Of a stretch of DNA of 64,000 bases, positions 1-12,722 are shown one piece after another. The translations under genes and the position numbers were made by a program. This DNA is from Biomphalaria glabrata. Lineage: Eukaryota > Mollusca > Gastropoda > Planorbidae. Each line of letters begins with the position of its first letter. Position 1 is the first letter of the stretch. The notes beneath the pieces were generated by a model that searched no databases, was not told the origin of the DNA, and was given only the letters and a program-made list of their open reading frames with translations. The stretch is from contig NC_074720.1 in assembly GCF_947242115.1 (NCBI RefSeq), positions 26,975,377 through 27,039,376 on the forward strand, in the 5' to 3' direction.

Positions 1-3000
1 GTACAGTTAGACTACACAATAAGTGAAACAGTACAGTTAGACTACACTACGTGAAACAGCACAGTTAGACTACACAATAAGTGAAACAGTACAGTTAGAC
101 TACACAATAAGTGAAACAGTACAGTTAGACTACACAATAAGTGAAACAGTACAGTTAGACTACACAATAAGTGAAACAGCACAGTTAGACTACACTACGT
201 GAAACAGCACAGTTAGACTACACAATAAGTGAAACAGTACAGTTAGACTACACAATAAGTGAAACAGTACAGTTAGACTACACTACGTGAAACAGCACAG
301 TTAGACTACACAATAAGTGAAACAGTACAGTTAGACTACACAATAAGTGAAACAGTACAGTTAGACTACACAATAAGTGAAACAGTACAGTTAGACTACA
401 CAATAAGTGAAACAGTACAGTTAGACTACACTACGTGAAACAGCACAGTTAGACTACACTACGTGAAACAGCACAGTTAGATTACACAATAAGTGAAACA
501 GTACAGTTAGACTACACAATAAGTGAAACAGTACAGTTAGACTACACAATAAGTGAAACAATACAGTTAGACTACACAATAAGTGAAACAGTACAGTTAG
601 ACTACACAATAAGTGAAACAGCACAGTTATACTACACAATAAGTGAAACAGTACAGTTAGACTACACAATAAATGAAACAGTACAGTTAGACTACACAAT
701 AAATGAAACAGTACAGTTAGACTACACTACGTGAAACAGCACAGTTAGACTACACAATAAATGAAACAGTACACTTAGACTACACTACGTGAAACAGTAC
801 AGTTAGACTACACAATAAGTGAAACAGTACAGTTAGACTACACTACGTGAAACAGCACAGTTAGACTACACTACGTGAAACAGCACAGTTAGACTACACA
901 ATAAGTGAAACAGTACAGTTAGACTACACAATAAGTGAAACAGTACAGTTAGACTACACAATAAGTGAAACAGTACAGTTAGACTACACAATAAGTGAAA
1001 CAGTACAGTTAGACTACACAATAAGTGAAACAGTACAGTTAGACTACACAATAAATGAAACAGCACAGTTAGACTACACAATAAGTGAAACAGCACAGCT
1101 AGACTACACAATAAGTGAAACAGCACAGTTAGACTACACAATAAGTGAAACAGTACAGTTAGACTACACTACGTGAAAAATCACAGTTAGACTACACAAT
1201 AAATGAAACAGTACAGTTAGACTACACTACGTGAAACAGCACAGTTAGACTACACAATAAGTGAAACAGTACAGTTAGACTACACAATAAGTGAAACAGC
1301 ACAGTTAGACTACACAATAAGTGAAACAGTACAGTTAGACTACACAATAAGTGAAACAGCACAGTTAGACTACACAATAAGTGAAACAGTACAGTTAGAC
1401 TACACAATAAATGAAACAGTACAGTTAGACTACACAATAAATGAAACAGTACAGTTAGACTACACTACGTGAAACAGCACAGTTAGACTACACAATAAAT
1501 GAAACAGTACAGTTAGACTACACTACGTGAAACAGCACAGTTAGACTACACAATAAGTGAAACAGTACAGTTAGACTACACAATAAGTGAAACAGCACAG
1601 TTAGACTACACAATAAGTGTAACAGTACAGTTAGACTACACAATAAGTGAAACAGTACAGTTAGACTACACAATAAGTGAAACAGCACAGTTAGACTACA
1701 CAATAAGTGAAACAGCACAGTTAGACTACACAATAAGTGAAACAGTACAGTTAGACTACACAATAAGTGAAACAGTACAGTTAGACTACACAATAAGTGA
1801 AACAGTACAGTTAGACTACACTACGTGAAACAGCACAGTTAGACTACACAATAAATGAAACAGTACAGTTAGACTACACAATAAGTGAAACAGCACAGCT
1901 AGACTACACAATAAGTGAAACAGTACAGTTAGACTACACAATAAGTGAAACAGCACAGTTAGACTACACAATAAGTGAAACAGTACAGTTAGACTACACA
2001 ATAAGTGAAACAGCACAGTTAGACTACACAATAAGTGAAACAGCACACCTAGACTACACAATAAGTGAAACAGCACAGTTAGACTACACTACGTGAAACA
2101 GCACAGTTAGACTACACAATAAATGAAACAGCACAGTTAGACTACACTACGTGAAACAGCACAGTTAGACTACACAATAAGTGAAACAGTACAGTTAGAC
2201 TACACTACGTGAAACAGCACAGTTAGACTACACAATAAGTGAAACAGCACAGCTAGACTACACAATAAGTGAAATAGTACAGTTAGACTACACAATAAGT
2301 GAAACAGCACAGTTAGACTACACAATAAGTGAAACAGTACAGTTAGACTACACAATAAGTGAAACAGTACAGTTAGACTACACAATAAGTGAAACAGCAC
2401 AGCTAGACTACACAATAAGTGAAACAGCACAGCTAGACTACACAATAAGTGAAACAGCACAGCTAGACTACACAATAAGTGAAACAGCACAGTTAGACTA
2501 CACAATAAGTGAAACAGCACAGCTAGACTACACAATAAGTGAAACAGCACAGTTAGACTACACAATAAGTGAAACAGTACAGTTAGACTACACAATAAGT
2601 GAAACAGTACAGTTAGACTACACAATAAGTGAAACAGTACAGTTAGACTACACAATAAGTGAAACAGTACAGTTAGACTACACAATAAGTGAAACAGCAC
2701 AGTTAGACTACACAATAAGTGAAACGGCACAGTTAGACTACACAATAAGTGAAACAGTACAGTTAGACTACACAATAAGTGAAACAGTACAGTTAGACTA
2801 CACAATAAGTGAAACAGTACAGTTAGACTACACAATAAGTTAAACAGTACAGTTAGACTACACAATAAGTGAAACAGTACAGTTAGACTACACAATAAGT
2901 GAAACAGTACAGTTAGACTACACAATAAGTGAAACAGTGCAGCTAGACTACACAATAAGTGAAACAGTACAGTGAGACTATACAATAAGTGAAACAGTAC

Positions 3001-5458
3001 AGTTAGACTACACAATAAGTGAAACAGCACAGTTAGACTACACAATAAGTGAAACAGTACAGTTAGACTACACAATAAGTGAAACAGTACAGTTAGACTA
3101 AACAATAAGTGAAACAGCACAGCTAGACTACACAATAATTGAAACAGTACAGTTAGACTAAACAATAAGTGAAACAGTACAGTTAGACTACACAATAAGT
3201 GAAACAGTACAGCTAGACTACACAATAAGTGAAACAGTACAGCTAGACTACACAATAAGTGAAACAGTACAGTTAGACTACACAATAAGTGAAACAGTAC
3301 AGTTAGACTACACAATAAGTGAAACAGTACAGTTAGACTACACAATAAGTGAAACAGCACAGCTAGACTACACAATAAATGAAACAGCACAGCTAGACTA
3401 CACAATAAGTGAAACAGCACAGTTAGACTACACAATAAGTGAAACAGTACAGTTAGACTACACAATAAGTGAAACAGTACAGCTAGACTACACAATAAGT
3501 GAAACAGTACAGTTAGACTACACAATAAGTGAAACAGTACAGTTAGACTACACAATAAGTGAAACAGTACAGTTAGACTACACAATAAGTGAAACAGTAC
3601 AGTTAGACTACACAATAAGTGAAACAGCACAGTTAGACTACACTACGTGAAACAGCACAGTTAGACTACACAATAAGTGAAACAGTACAGTTAGACTACA
3701 CAATAAGTGAAACAGCACAGTTAGACTACACAATAAGTGAAACAGCACAGTTAGACTACACTACGTGAAACAGTACAGTTAGACTACACAATAAGTGAAA
3801 CAGTACAGTTAGACTACATAATAATTGAAACAGCACAGTTAGACTACACTACGTGAAACAGTACAGTTAGACTACACAATAAGTGAAACAGCACAGTTAG
3901 ACTACACAATAAGTGAAACATGACAGTTAGACTACACTACGTGAAACAGTACAGTTAGACTACACAATAAGTGAAACAGTACAGTTAGACTACACAATAA
4001 GTGAAACAGCACAGCTAGACTACACAATAAGTGAAACAGTACAGCTAGACTACACAATAAGTGAAACAGTACAGTTAGACTACACAATAAGTGAAACAGT
4101 ACAGTTAGACTACACTACGTGAAACAGCACAGTTAGACTACACAATAAGTGAAACAGTACAGTTAGACTACACTACGTGAAACAGTACAGTTAGACTACA
4201 CTACGTGAAACAGCACAGTTAGACTACACAATTAGTGAAACAGTACAGCTAGACTACACAATAAGTAAAACAGCACAGTTAGACTACACAATAAGTGAAA
4301 CAGTACAGTTAGACTACACAATAAGTGAAACAGTACAGTTAGACTACACAATAAGTGAAACAGTACAGTTAGACTACACAATAAGTGAAACAGCACAGTT
4401 AGACTACACAATAAGTGAAACAGCACAGTTAGACTACACAATAAGTGAAATAGCACAGTTAGACTACACAATAAGTGAAACAGTACAGTTAGACTACACA
4501 ATAAGTGAAACAGTACAGTTAGACTACACAATAAGTGAAACAGCACAGTTAGACTACACAATAAGTGAAACAGTACAGTTAGACTACACAATAAGTGAAA
4601 CAGTACAGCTAGACTACACAATAATTGAAACAGTACAGTTAGACTACACAATAAGTGAAACAGCACAGTTAGACTACACAATAAGTGAAACAGTACAGTT
4701 AGACTACACAATAAGTGAAACAGCACAGTTAGACTACACTACGTGAAACAGCACAGTTAGACTACACAATAAGTGAAACAGTACAGTTAGACTACACAAT
4801 AAGTGAAACAGTACAGTTAGACTACACAATAAGTGAAACAGCACAGTTAGACTACACAATAAGTGAAACAGCACAGTTAGACTACACAATAAGTGAAACA
4901 GCACAGTTAGACTACACTACGTGAAACAGCACAGTTAGACTACACTACGTGAAACAGTACAGTTAGACTACACAATAAGTGAAACAGCACAGTTAGACTA
5001 CACAATAAGTGAAACAGCACAGCTAGACTACACAATAAGTGAAACAGTACAGTTAGACTACACTATAAGTGAAACAGCACAGTTATACTACACAATAAGT
5101 GAAACAGTACAGTTAGACTACACAATAAGTGAAACAGCACAGTTAGACTACACTACGTGAAACAGCACAGTTAGAATACACTACGTGAAACAGTACAGTT
5201 AGACTACACAATAAGTGAAACAGCACAGTTAGACTACACAATAAGTGAAACAGCACAGCTAGACTACACAATAAGTGAAACAGCACAGTTAGACTACACT
5301 ACGTGAAACAGTACAGTTAGACTACACAATAAGTGAAACAGCACAGTTAGACTACACAATAAGTGAAACAGCACAGCTAGACTACACAATAAGTGAAACA
5401 GTACAGTTAGACTACACAATAATTGAAACAGCACAGCTAGACTAAACAATAAGTGAAA
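1..5458. repeat. Minisatellite array, 30-bp and 28-bp units, about 183 copies
   Basis: Tandem array already running at the window edge. The common unit is 30 bp, with core gtacagttagactacac followed by aataagtgaaaca; a shorter 28-bp form replaces the second half with tacgtgaaaca. In the core (about 2230-3630) essentially all units are 30 bp, so the minus strand stays open for 476 codons with a 10-residue period (CSLTVLFHLL). The 28-bp units are scattered in the flanks and break the frame. Common variants are gta/gca at the unit start and gtt/gct after the ACA. The array ends at about 5458 with a slightly diverged last unit. No evidence that it is translated. Confidence 0.97.
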
Positions 5459-5741
5459 TTACATTTCTACATTTCCTGGACATCTTGTCAAAGCCAATAG
5501 TACTTAACATTGTAATAGAACGTTAGAATGACCTGGCTGCAAAGGATATCACAAGTCTTGTCCTTCAAGTTTTCATAGTCAAGAATTTAAGAAGCATAAG
5601 ATAAGAGTATAGAAATTAATTTGAAACAGAAATGCATACTACACACACAGGTTTGAATTCCTTAATTACCGCAAGGTCTGAAATGGAAACTTTACTTATT
5701 ACTTTTGAATTACCTTACACTTGAGTTTCAAATGTACTGAA
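5459..5741. other. AT-rich unique sequence
   Basis: No open frame, RNA gene or recognisable repeat is seen here between the large left array and the 16-bp array. Confidence 0.5.
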
Positions 5742-5928
5742 GTTTGAATTATACTCAAGCTTAATTACACTGGAGTTCGAATTACACTGAAGTTAGAATT
5801 ACACTGGAGTTTGAATTACACTGGAGTTCGAATTACACTGGAGTTCGAATTACACTGGAGTTAGAATTACACTGGAGTTAGAATTACACTGGAGTTAGAA
5901 TTACACTGGAGTTAGAATTACACTGGAG
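5742..5928. repeat. 16-bp minisatellite, about 11 copies
   Basis: Tandem copies of gaattacactggagtt, with the first copies diverged (atactcaag, actgaag) and the last ones nearly identical. The internal homogeneity rises from left to right. Confidence 0.93.
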
Positions 5929-6561
5929 GAGTTTGTTCTAAACGAATGAATGTACACAGCGATGATGTTGGGAAAAAAAAAATACTTGATGCTTTTCTAT
6001 CCTGTTCTATGAAGTTACTTTTGTTCTCAAGATAACACACACATGAGATTTCTAGTACATTTGAAACTTTAGAAAACATCTTCAAAATTTGAACAGACAG
6101 AAAGAGGGCAGCACTGGTGCAGACCTGCAACATTAACAGAAAATTATTTCTCAGCGTACACGCATTTTTTCTCTTCAAATAATCTTGTTAAAGGCAGTAC
6201 TGGAAAGGAGGGGGAAGGGGGGTGAACAAGTCGGTATTTCTGTTTACATTAAGAAACCTGATAATAAAAAGCTGTTGCTGTTATTTTCATATGAAATGTA
6301 ACAGTTGCTGTACATCGCTGAGAAAAGAATTACTAGCTCGTTGGCTACACGGGGAAAACTCTAGTTTGACTGTTATAATTTTTCAAAGTAAAAAGCAAAT
6401 AAATTTAAATTTGGCTATAAAACTAGACCTAGATCTATATCCAACATCTGATTTCAAAGAACAATTTGGTTCTTGAAAGGACTTTCGCTTTCGGATATTG
6501 CCGAATGTGAGACCTTATTGATTCAAGAATTTGATAAATAAATGTTCAACACAATTGTGCT
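5929..6561. other. Unique AT-rich sequence left of the composite transposon
   Basis: Short open frames exist on both strands (minus 5918-6178, plus 6222-6476), but they show no recognisable domain, start context or splice signals. I treat them as chance. The last 8 bases (6554-6561, attgtgct) are the left target-site duplication of the element at 6562-11929. Confidence 0.5.
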
Positions 6562-6768
6562 CAGTGGCGTCACTAAGAGGGGGGGGGGGTGCGGTCTGCA
6601 CCGACTGACACCCGTAAGGGATGTAAAACCCAATTTAAAAAAATGCACTTAGTAAATAACTGAAAATTATTCATTATTAATAAATAGATCTATATACTTA
6701 TTGTTTTCATTTCGACTACACTTAGTTTACTTTTTTAATTCTATCAAAAGGTTTAAAATGTTATAATT

Positions 6769-7427
6769 CAGTGATGCCCAACCTAATTCAATCTTAATTT
6801 TGGACACCTGTGCCACGGGGCACATGACCAAAAAGGTTCAAAAACGAGATGGAATCGGCCTGAGTAAAAACTTACATTTATTAATGAGACATTGGAAGTT
6901 TATCTTTTTTTTGACGCGTCGGAGAGTGGCTTCATTTCTCTACTTAAAATGTGAGCAACATTGTAGCTTGATTTACCGCCGACTTATTTTATTGTCGCTT
7001 TTTGGTAAATATTCTCAATCTCATCAATCCTCCAATCTCTAGGTGTAGTTTAAGAATCTTTTATTCGCGGTTGAAATCAAGAATGCCGTCTTATTGGTTT
7101 CATGATGCCGTTATTTGAGTTGTTTTTTTTTTAATAGCCACACTTTCTTTACAAAACAAATATGTTGGTTTATTATCATGTTCCACAAAAAAAGTAAAGA
7201 TCATTTCACTTTTCCCTGTCGATTCTACATTCCGAGTCCCATTTCATAAACGCACAAATGTTATAGGTTAATATTGAAGGCTCTAACGTAGGAAAAGTTG
7301 CATATTTCAAACTTTTGTATATGGAAGGGGGATTTTTAGCACTGTGTGCCAACGTTTTTCGGCGGGCCGGATAGTAACCACATCGCGGGCCGGATCTGGC
7401 CCGCGTGCCTTATTTTGGGCATCACTG
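6769..7427. mobile_element. Nested non-autonomous hAT-like element
   Basis: Begins CAGTGATGCCCAA and ends TTGGGCATCACTG, a 13-bp perfect inverted repeat. Just inside the right end lies the palindrome-like GCGGGCCGGATCTGGCCCGC (7385-7404), a subterminal pattern typical of hAT elements with this type of end. At 659 bp it has no convincing transposase; the 80-codon frame at 6800 is probably chance. The flanking 8-mers (ttataatt and tatatatc) no longer match, so the target duplication has decayed or the copy is old. It lies wholly inside the element 6562-11929. Confidence 0.72.
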
Positions 7428-8357
7428 TATATATCATACTTAATATGACAAGGACAACGTGAAACCTTACTTTCAGTGGTATAGCAGCTGCATGTATGTA
7501 TATGAAGACTGCTTTGATTTTATTTTTTTTTTGATAAAATTGTTTTAATCCAATCTATTTACTTTGTAGCTAGCTACGTAATATCAGGATGCCAACCAAT
7601 AGTCACTGTTTAACAAATGACGACACTCGTCAGGGATAAAATATGATTGAAATCTCACATGTAATTAATGTATTTTTTTTAAATTGGAAAGTAAATAAGT
7701 GGCCATTGAGATTTCTGAAGATGATGATGTTATTTCATTTTTCTGTAATAGAAGCTTTTGCTAAGATGAAAGATATGTTACATTGTGTCCGTCGAATGAT
7801 ATACTTGAATATTTTAGGGGATTTTTCTTCTTGGCTATTGCTAAGAATGGTTTTGATGCTTCCTAATGGGGAAGATTTAGCAAAAAACTGTATTCTTTTG
7901 TTGTCGACTAGTTTTAGTGTGAAGTCACTCTACCCTCTCCTGCAAGATATGGGAAAGCAGTGTTTTTTTTTCATAAAAATATACCACTTTTACAACTATT
8001 CACCATTAATAGTAACAAACACGGGATGCTCCTTAATAGGGGAGAACATTTTTTTAAAAACATTTATGCAAACGGTTTTTAGATTTTTTGTCAAAAAAAT
8101 ATTATTTTTTTTTTTACATTTGTATTGCTAAGTTATGTAAGTTCTGTTATACTAACTACTACTTTACACACAAAATGTTTACTTTTTTAAGAGAAAAATC
8201 TATTTAGTATGTTTATAAGTTGGAAATAATTTAAAACAACAATTAATAAGTAGTTTTTCATATTATCGCGTGAACATCATCACTGCTTTATGGCGATAGG
8301 ACTCTGAGCTAAAGGATTTTTTATTTTTTTTTACGGAAATGTTTTTTTCTTGAGGAA
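7428..8357. other. AT-rich interior of the composite transposon
   Basis: A 162-codon open frame on the plus strand (7643-8131) is the longest here. It is rich in F, L, I and K, as expected from AT-rich DNA, and I see no transposase motif or known domain. It could be a decayed fragment of the element's own coding part, but nothing supports that. Confidence 0.4.
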
Positions 8358-8373
8358 TAAGAGATTGTCCCTT

Positions 8374-9030
8374 CTTCTTCTTCTTCTTCTTCTAGCCAGC
8401 TTTATTGCTGCTGAGCTGTGAGCGCTTTTGCAGACTGTGCCAAGGAAAAAAAGTGTGCTGTTTTCTTCAGTTGTTCAGCACTGCCGTACAGGGTGTTGGT
8501 TATGTTGGGCTGTAGTGGAAGTAGGGTCTGCCTAAGGTGGGTTAGGGAGGGGCATTCAAAGACGATATGGTTTACGGTTTCAAAGGGGTGGGCGCAGTGT
8601 CTGCAAAGGGGGAGCTGTGTGGAGTTTATTTTGTTCAGGTGGTAATTTAATAGTGGTGTGTGTCCTGTTCTTAGTTGGAAGATTGTAGATTGTTCTTTGC
8701 GGGGGAGGAAGTTAATACTGTCCAGTTTGTTAGGCGTAGTCATTTCTCTGTACATGGCTCTGCCTGTGTTTCCTGATGCCCATTGGTTGAGCCACTCCTC
8801 TTTGTGATTGTTGACTAACATTGACCTTAGGGTGAGGTAGTTAACAGGTCTATCTGGTTGTTCCATAGATGAACCTGCCTTTGATAGCTTATCTGCCTTT
8901 TCATTTCCCATGATGCCAATGTGTCCAGGGATCCACTGTAGTGTAATATTGATATTTAATTTTGATATCATCTGGTGGATTATCACAATGAGTGTTGTCA
9001 ACTCTCTTGGGCTGTTTGAGGTGCTGCTGT
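8374..9030 (-). mobile_element. 5'-truncated LINE copy (RNase H and C-terminal region) with target duplication
   Basis: The minus strand encodes about 210 residues from about 9030 to the stop near 8402. The end of an RNase H domain is visible, with the motif WIPGHIGIMGNEKAD, followed further on by a zinc-knuckle-like CRHCAHPFETVNHIVFEC. This order is typical of I/Nimb/jockey-type non-LTR retrotransposons. The 3' tail after the stop is a short (GAA)n run (8374-8395, ctt repeats on the plus strand). The insert is bounded by taagagatt(t)gtccctt at 8358-8373 and 9031-9047, a 16-17-bp target duplication that differs by one T. The reading frame of this fragment is intact, so it is a recent, 5'-truncated insertion. 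Exact clade is inferred. Confidence 0.9.
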
Positions 9031-9047
9031 TAAGAGATTTGTCCCTT

Positions 9048-10179
9048 CACAAAACAATTAGAGCAATTAGATATTCATTATAAGACATCAGTTAGGCCAG
9101 GTTCACATCTAACTCCCCATTCACTTTCACTTATCCTTTGGTCTGTGGACCGCTGGGGCACCACACAGTATCCTTCAACCTTCTTTCTCCATTCTTCTCT
9201 GTCGTTTGTCTTTGATAGAATTTCATTCTGATGCTCTTTCTGAAAATATTGAAACCTGCCTTTTCACCTGCCTGGGTGAACTGTCTTTGTAACCTTGTTT
9301 ATTTTTGTTTTGGGGTGGAAGATGTACTAGAAGGCCAAAGATACACAAGAGTAAGCCTATCTTTAAGCTATTGACAAAGTGGTGACTAATTAAACCTTTT
9401 CTTTAACAAAAGCATAACACGTTTCCGCAAAGTGTTCTAAAAAAAGCCCCCCCCCCCCAATTGTGTGTCTTATGTGCATTGATCGTTTTTTTAACTCTGA
9501 GCTTCAACTCTTACTTTAAGCAATCATTGATGTAGCAAATAAAGTTGGAGCACTCCAACCGAAATATTCTGTAGTTCAACAACCAACGAAGTATTGTAGA
9601 TGTCAGTTTCAAAATATTGGCGTATATGAGGATTTTTCAAAGGGAGACATTCCAACAGAAATACCATGACTGAGAAGGGATGTAAAGGCAACAAAAAGTT
9701 ATTCTTGAAGAAAATAAAAGTAGACAGTGCATGATTCATAAGCCATATAAAGACCTTAAAAAAGTATCTCTACATCATTGAACAAAGCCTTCCACCGTTT
9801 CTTACCAACTATCAATGTATAGCGTCATGTGAAAAAGGATTTTTACAAATTAAAATTAAGAAATATTTGAGCCAAAAGAATAAACGACACATTCACAAAG
9901 AGGAATTTTATTAAAAATGAGATCGTTAAAGACATTAACAATGATCAACTTAATGATAAGTTTTCAATTTTGAGATCCAGAAAAAAAAAAACAGTGTAAT
10001 TTACTTATTGTAGCAATGCTGTAAAATTGAACTATAGATTAATGGCAATGTCTTCGATTCCGAAGATTAAGGATGCGTGCAGAGTTCCACGTGACTTCAA
10101 AAACCCAAATAAACTATAGATAAATTGTAATCGACAACTGAATTTTAAAATTTCATAGACACTCATCTTATAGTTGTTG
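9048..10179. other. Unique AT-rich sequence inside the composite transposon
   Basis: No supported gene. The stretch around 9107-9300 (starting aggccaggttcacatctaac) looks like a dispersed repeat, perhaps a decayed retroelement end, but I cannot assign it. The minus-strand 71-codon frame at 9524-9739 has no recognisable feature. Confidence 0.4.
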
Positions 10180-11885
10180 AACACTCCAATCACGTAGGTC
10201 ATTATATACTAGATGTAGTACAAGCAACACTCCAATCACGTAGGTCATTATATACTAGATGTAGTAGAAGCAACACTCCAATCACGTAGGTCATTATATA
10301 CTAGATGTAGTAGAAGCAACACTCCAATCACTTAGGTCATTATATACTAGATGTAGTAGAAGCAACACTCCAATCACTTAGGTCATTATATACTAGATGT
10401 AGTAGAAGCAACACTCCAATCACTTAGGTCATTATATACTAGATGTAGTAGAAGCAACACTCCAATCACTTAGGTCATTATATACTAGATGTAGTAGAAG
10501 CAACACTCCAATCACGTAGGTCATTATATACTAGATGTAGTAGAAGCAACACTCCAATCACTTAGGTCATTATAAACTAGATGTAGTACAAGCAACACTC
10601 CAATCACGTAGGTCATTATATACTAGATGTAGTACAAGCAACACTCCAATAACGTAGGTCATTATATACTAGATGTAGTACAAGCAACACTCCAATCACG
10701 TAGGTCATTAGAAACTAGATGTAGTACAAGCAACACTCCAATCACGTAGGTCATTATATACTAGATGTAGTACAAGCAACACTCCAATCACGTAGGTCAT
10801 TATATACTAAATGTAGTACAAGCAACACTCCAATCACGTAGGTCATTATATACTAGATGTAGTACAAGCAACACTCCAATAACGTAGGTCATTATATACT
10901 AGATGTAGTACAAGCAACACTCCAATCACGTAGGTCATTATAAACTAGATGTAGTACAAGCAACACTCCAATCACGTAGGTCATTATATACTAGATGTAG
11001 TACAAGCAACACTCCAATAACGTAGGTCATTATATACTAGATGTAGTACAAGCAACACTCCAATAACGTAGGTCATTATATACTAGATGTAGTACAAGCA
11101 ACACTCCAATCACGTAGGTCATTAGAAACTAGATGTAGTACAAGCAACACTCCAATCACGTAGGTCATTAGAAACTAGATGTAGTACAAGCAACACTCCT
11201 ATCACGTAGGTCATTATATACTAGATGTAGTACAAGCAACACTCCAATCACGTAGGTCATTATATACTAGATGTAGTACAAGCAACACTCCAATCACTTA
11301 GGTCATTATATACTAGATGTAGTACAAGCAACACTCCAATAACGTAGGTCATTCTATACTAGATGTAGTAGAAGCAACACTCCAATCACGTAGGTCATTA
11401 TAAACTAGATGTAGTACAAGCAACACTCCAATCACTTAGGTCATTATATACTAGATGTGGTACAAGCAACACTCCAATCACGTAGGTCATTATATACTAG
11501 ATGTAGTACAAGCAACACTCCAATCACGTAGGTCATTATATACTAGATGTAGTACAAGCAACACTCCAATCACTTAGATCATTATATACTAGATGTAGTA
11601 CAAGCAACACTCCAATCACTTAGGTCATTATATACTAGATGTAGTACAAGCAACACTCCAATCACGTAGGTCATCATAAACTAGATGTAGTACAAGCAAC
11701 ACTCCAATCACGTAGGTCATTATATACTAGATGTAGTACAAGCAACACTCCAATCACGTAGGTCATTATATACTAGATGTAGTACAAGCAACACTCCAAT
11801 CACGTAGGTCATTATATACTAGATGTAGTACAAGCAACACTCCAATCACGTAGGTCATTATATACTAGATGTAGTACAAGCAACA
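10180..11885. repeat. 46-bp minisatellite, about 37 copies
   Basis: Unit core aacactccaatcacgtaggt, followed by cattatatactagatgtagtacaag. Copies in the left quarter carry tagaag and often cttagg; copies to the right carry tacaag and cgtagg. The two variant blocks show expansion in at least two phases. The array stops about 30 bp before the right inverted end of the host transposon. Confidence 0.97.
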
Positions 11886-11937
11886 AACAAACGAAAAAAT
11901 GGGTGACACCCACACTAGTGACGCAACTGATTGTGCT

Positions 11938-12602
11938 CATTGTCTTCTAGGTCTAAATTTAAAGCTAAAGGCTTGGAATTATTTAATACTAAAACAATGT
12001 CAGCCGTAGTGTACCGATAATTGAGTTGTTTATTAAGTTTATTAAAAGATTATCTACAATTTGGTTATATTTTTACGAAAAATCTAATATAGATTACATC
12101 TAGATCTCATACTTGATGTCCATGTAGTGAAAGTACCAATATGTAATGGCACAATTTCTCTTTGCCCCCTGGCATCGTTGGTACAAACGGTGTCAAAATT
12201 ACGGGTTAGATACCCGGTTTCAGTCAAAAATTCTTATTATTTTATTTTTTTATATTTTATTTTATGTTGCATTATGGGAGGTATTGTTTTTGAATAAAAT
12301 GTATTTTGAATGTTTTGTTTGCTTGACCTATTTGACTAAAGCAGCTCGAGATGAACAGTGTTGTCTTTGTTCACTTTGGCATAGCATTGCTTCCCTCTAA
12401 CAGGCTTATACCAGTAGGCCGACTGTAGTCGTGACGAGCTGCAATGTAATGAAATATTATTCCAGAGAACGACATATTTTACATTTCTATGCTAGCGTCA
12501 ATGACCGATATTTAAGAAAATCCAAATATTGTTTCAAAAACATCTTTCATTTTTTCTTGCTGAATTTAATTCATTAATTAAATTATTATGTTTCATCTAC
12601 AG
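11938..12602. other. Flank and likely intron upstream of the ShKT-like exon
   Basis: AT-rich. An 84-codon plus-strand frame (12146-12400) shows no known domain. The 3' part (about 12540-12602) is T-rich and ends in tttcatctacag, a good splice acceptor for the exon starting at 12603. Confidence 0.4.
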
Positions 12603-12722
12603 GTACAATTTATTCATGCTCTGGATATGTTAATTTACTTACTGGCAGTGTTTGTAACAGCGTGACCATACAAGACGCGTGTCCTATTACCTGTGAACAA
12701 TTTAGAAACAAAGAAAATCCAG
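12603..12722 (+). CDS. Exon of a secreted cysteine-rich (ShKT-like) protein, gene A
   Basis: A 120-bp candidate exon with acceptor tttcatctacag and donor gtatga. In the frame with phase 1 at both ends it encodes 39 full codons with no stop: TIYSCSGYVNLLTGSVCN, then SVTIQDACPITCEQF. The spacing C-x9-C-x9-C-x3-C, with a CP.TC ending, resembles ShKT-type or related small disulphide modules found in secreted invertebrate proteins. Symmetrical 1-1 phase is typical of shuffled extracellular modules. It ends on a single G, which pairs with the AC that opens the exon at 29710 to give Asp. The upstream exons, including any signal peptide, are not seen; they lie left of here or outside the window. The domain assignment is by pattern only. 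Confidence 0.55.

Larger units (their letters stand above)
6562..11929. mobile_element. Composite DNA transposon with TIRs and a perfect 8-bp target duplication
   Basis: The left end CAGTGGCGTCACTA (6562-6575) matches the inverted right end (11916-11929, read in reverse CAGTTGCGTCACTA) at 13 of 14 positions. Both ends are flanked by attgtgct (6554-6561 and 11930-11937), a perfect 8-bp target duplication. A short palindrome-like GTGCGG..TGCAC lies just inside the left end, and gggtgacaccc just inside the right end. An 8-bp duplication with CAG..CTG ends fits hAT-like or related superfamilies; the duplication lacks the A at position 7 preferred by Ac-type hATs, so the superfamily stays open. 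No transposase is recognised inside. The 5.37-kb length is inflated by nested insertions: a smaller hAT-like element, a LINE copy, and a 46-bp minisatellite ending about 30 bp inside the right end. Confidence 0.82.

Noticed and set aside
2200-3630. 476-codon minus-strand open frame with 10-residue repeat
   Set aside because: Produced by the 30-bp unit length. Breaks occur wherever 28-bp units lie, and there is no start context, unique flank or coding bias.
7643-8131. 162-codon plus-strand frame as a transposase
   Set aside because: Composition follows AT-rich DNA and no catalytic or zinc-finger motif is visible.
8418-8645. Plus-strand frame over the LINE copy
   Set aside because: It is the antisense of the LINE's RNase H tail.
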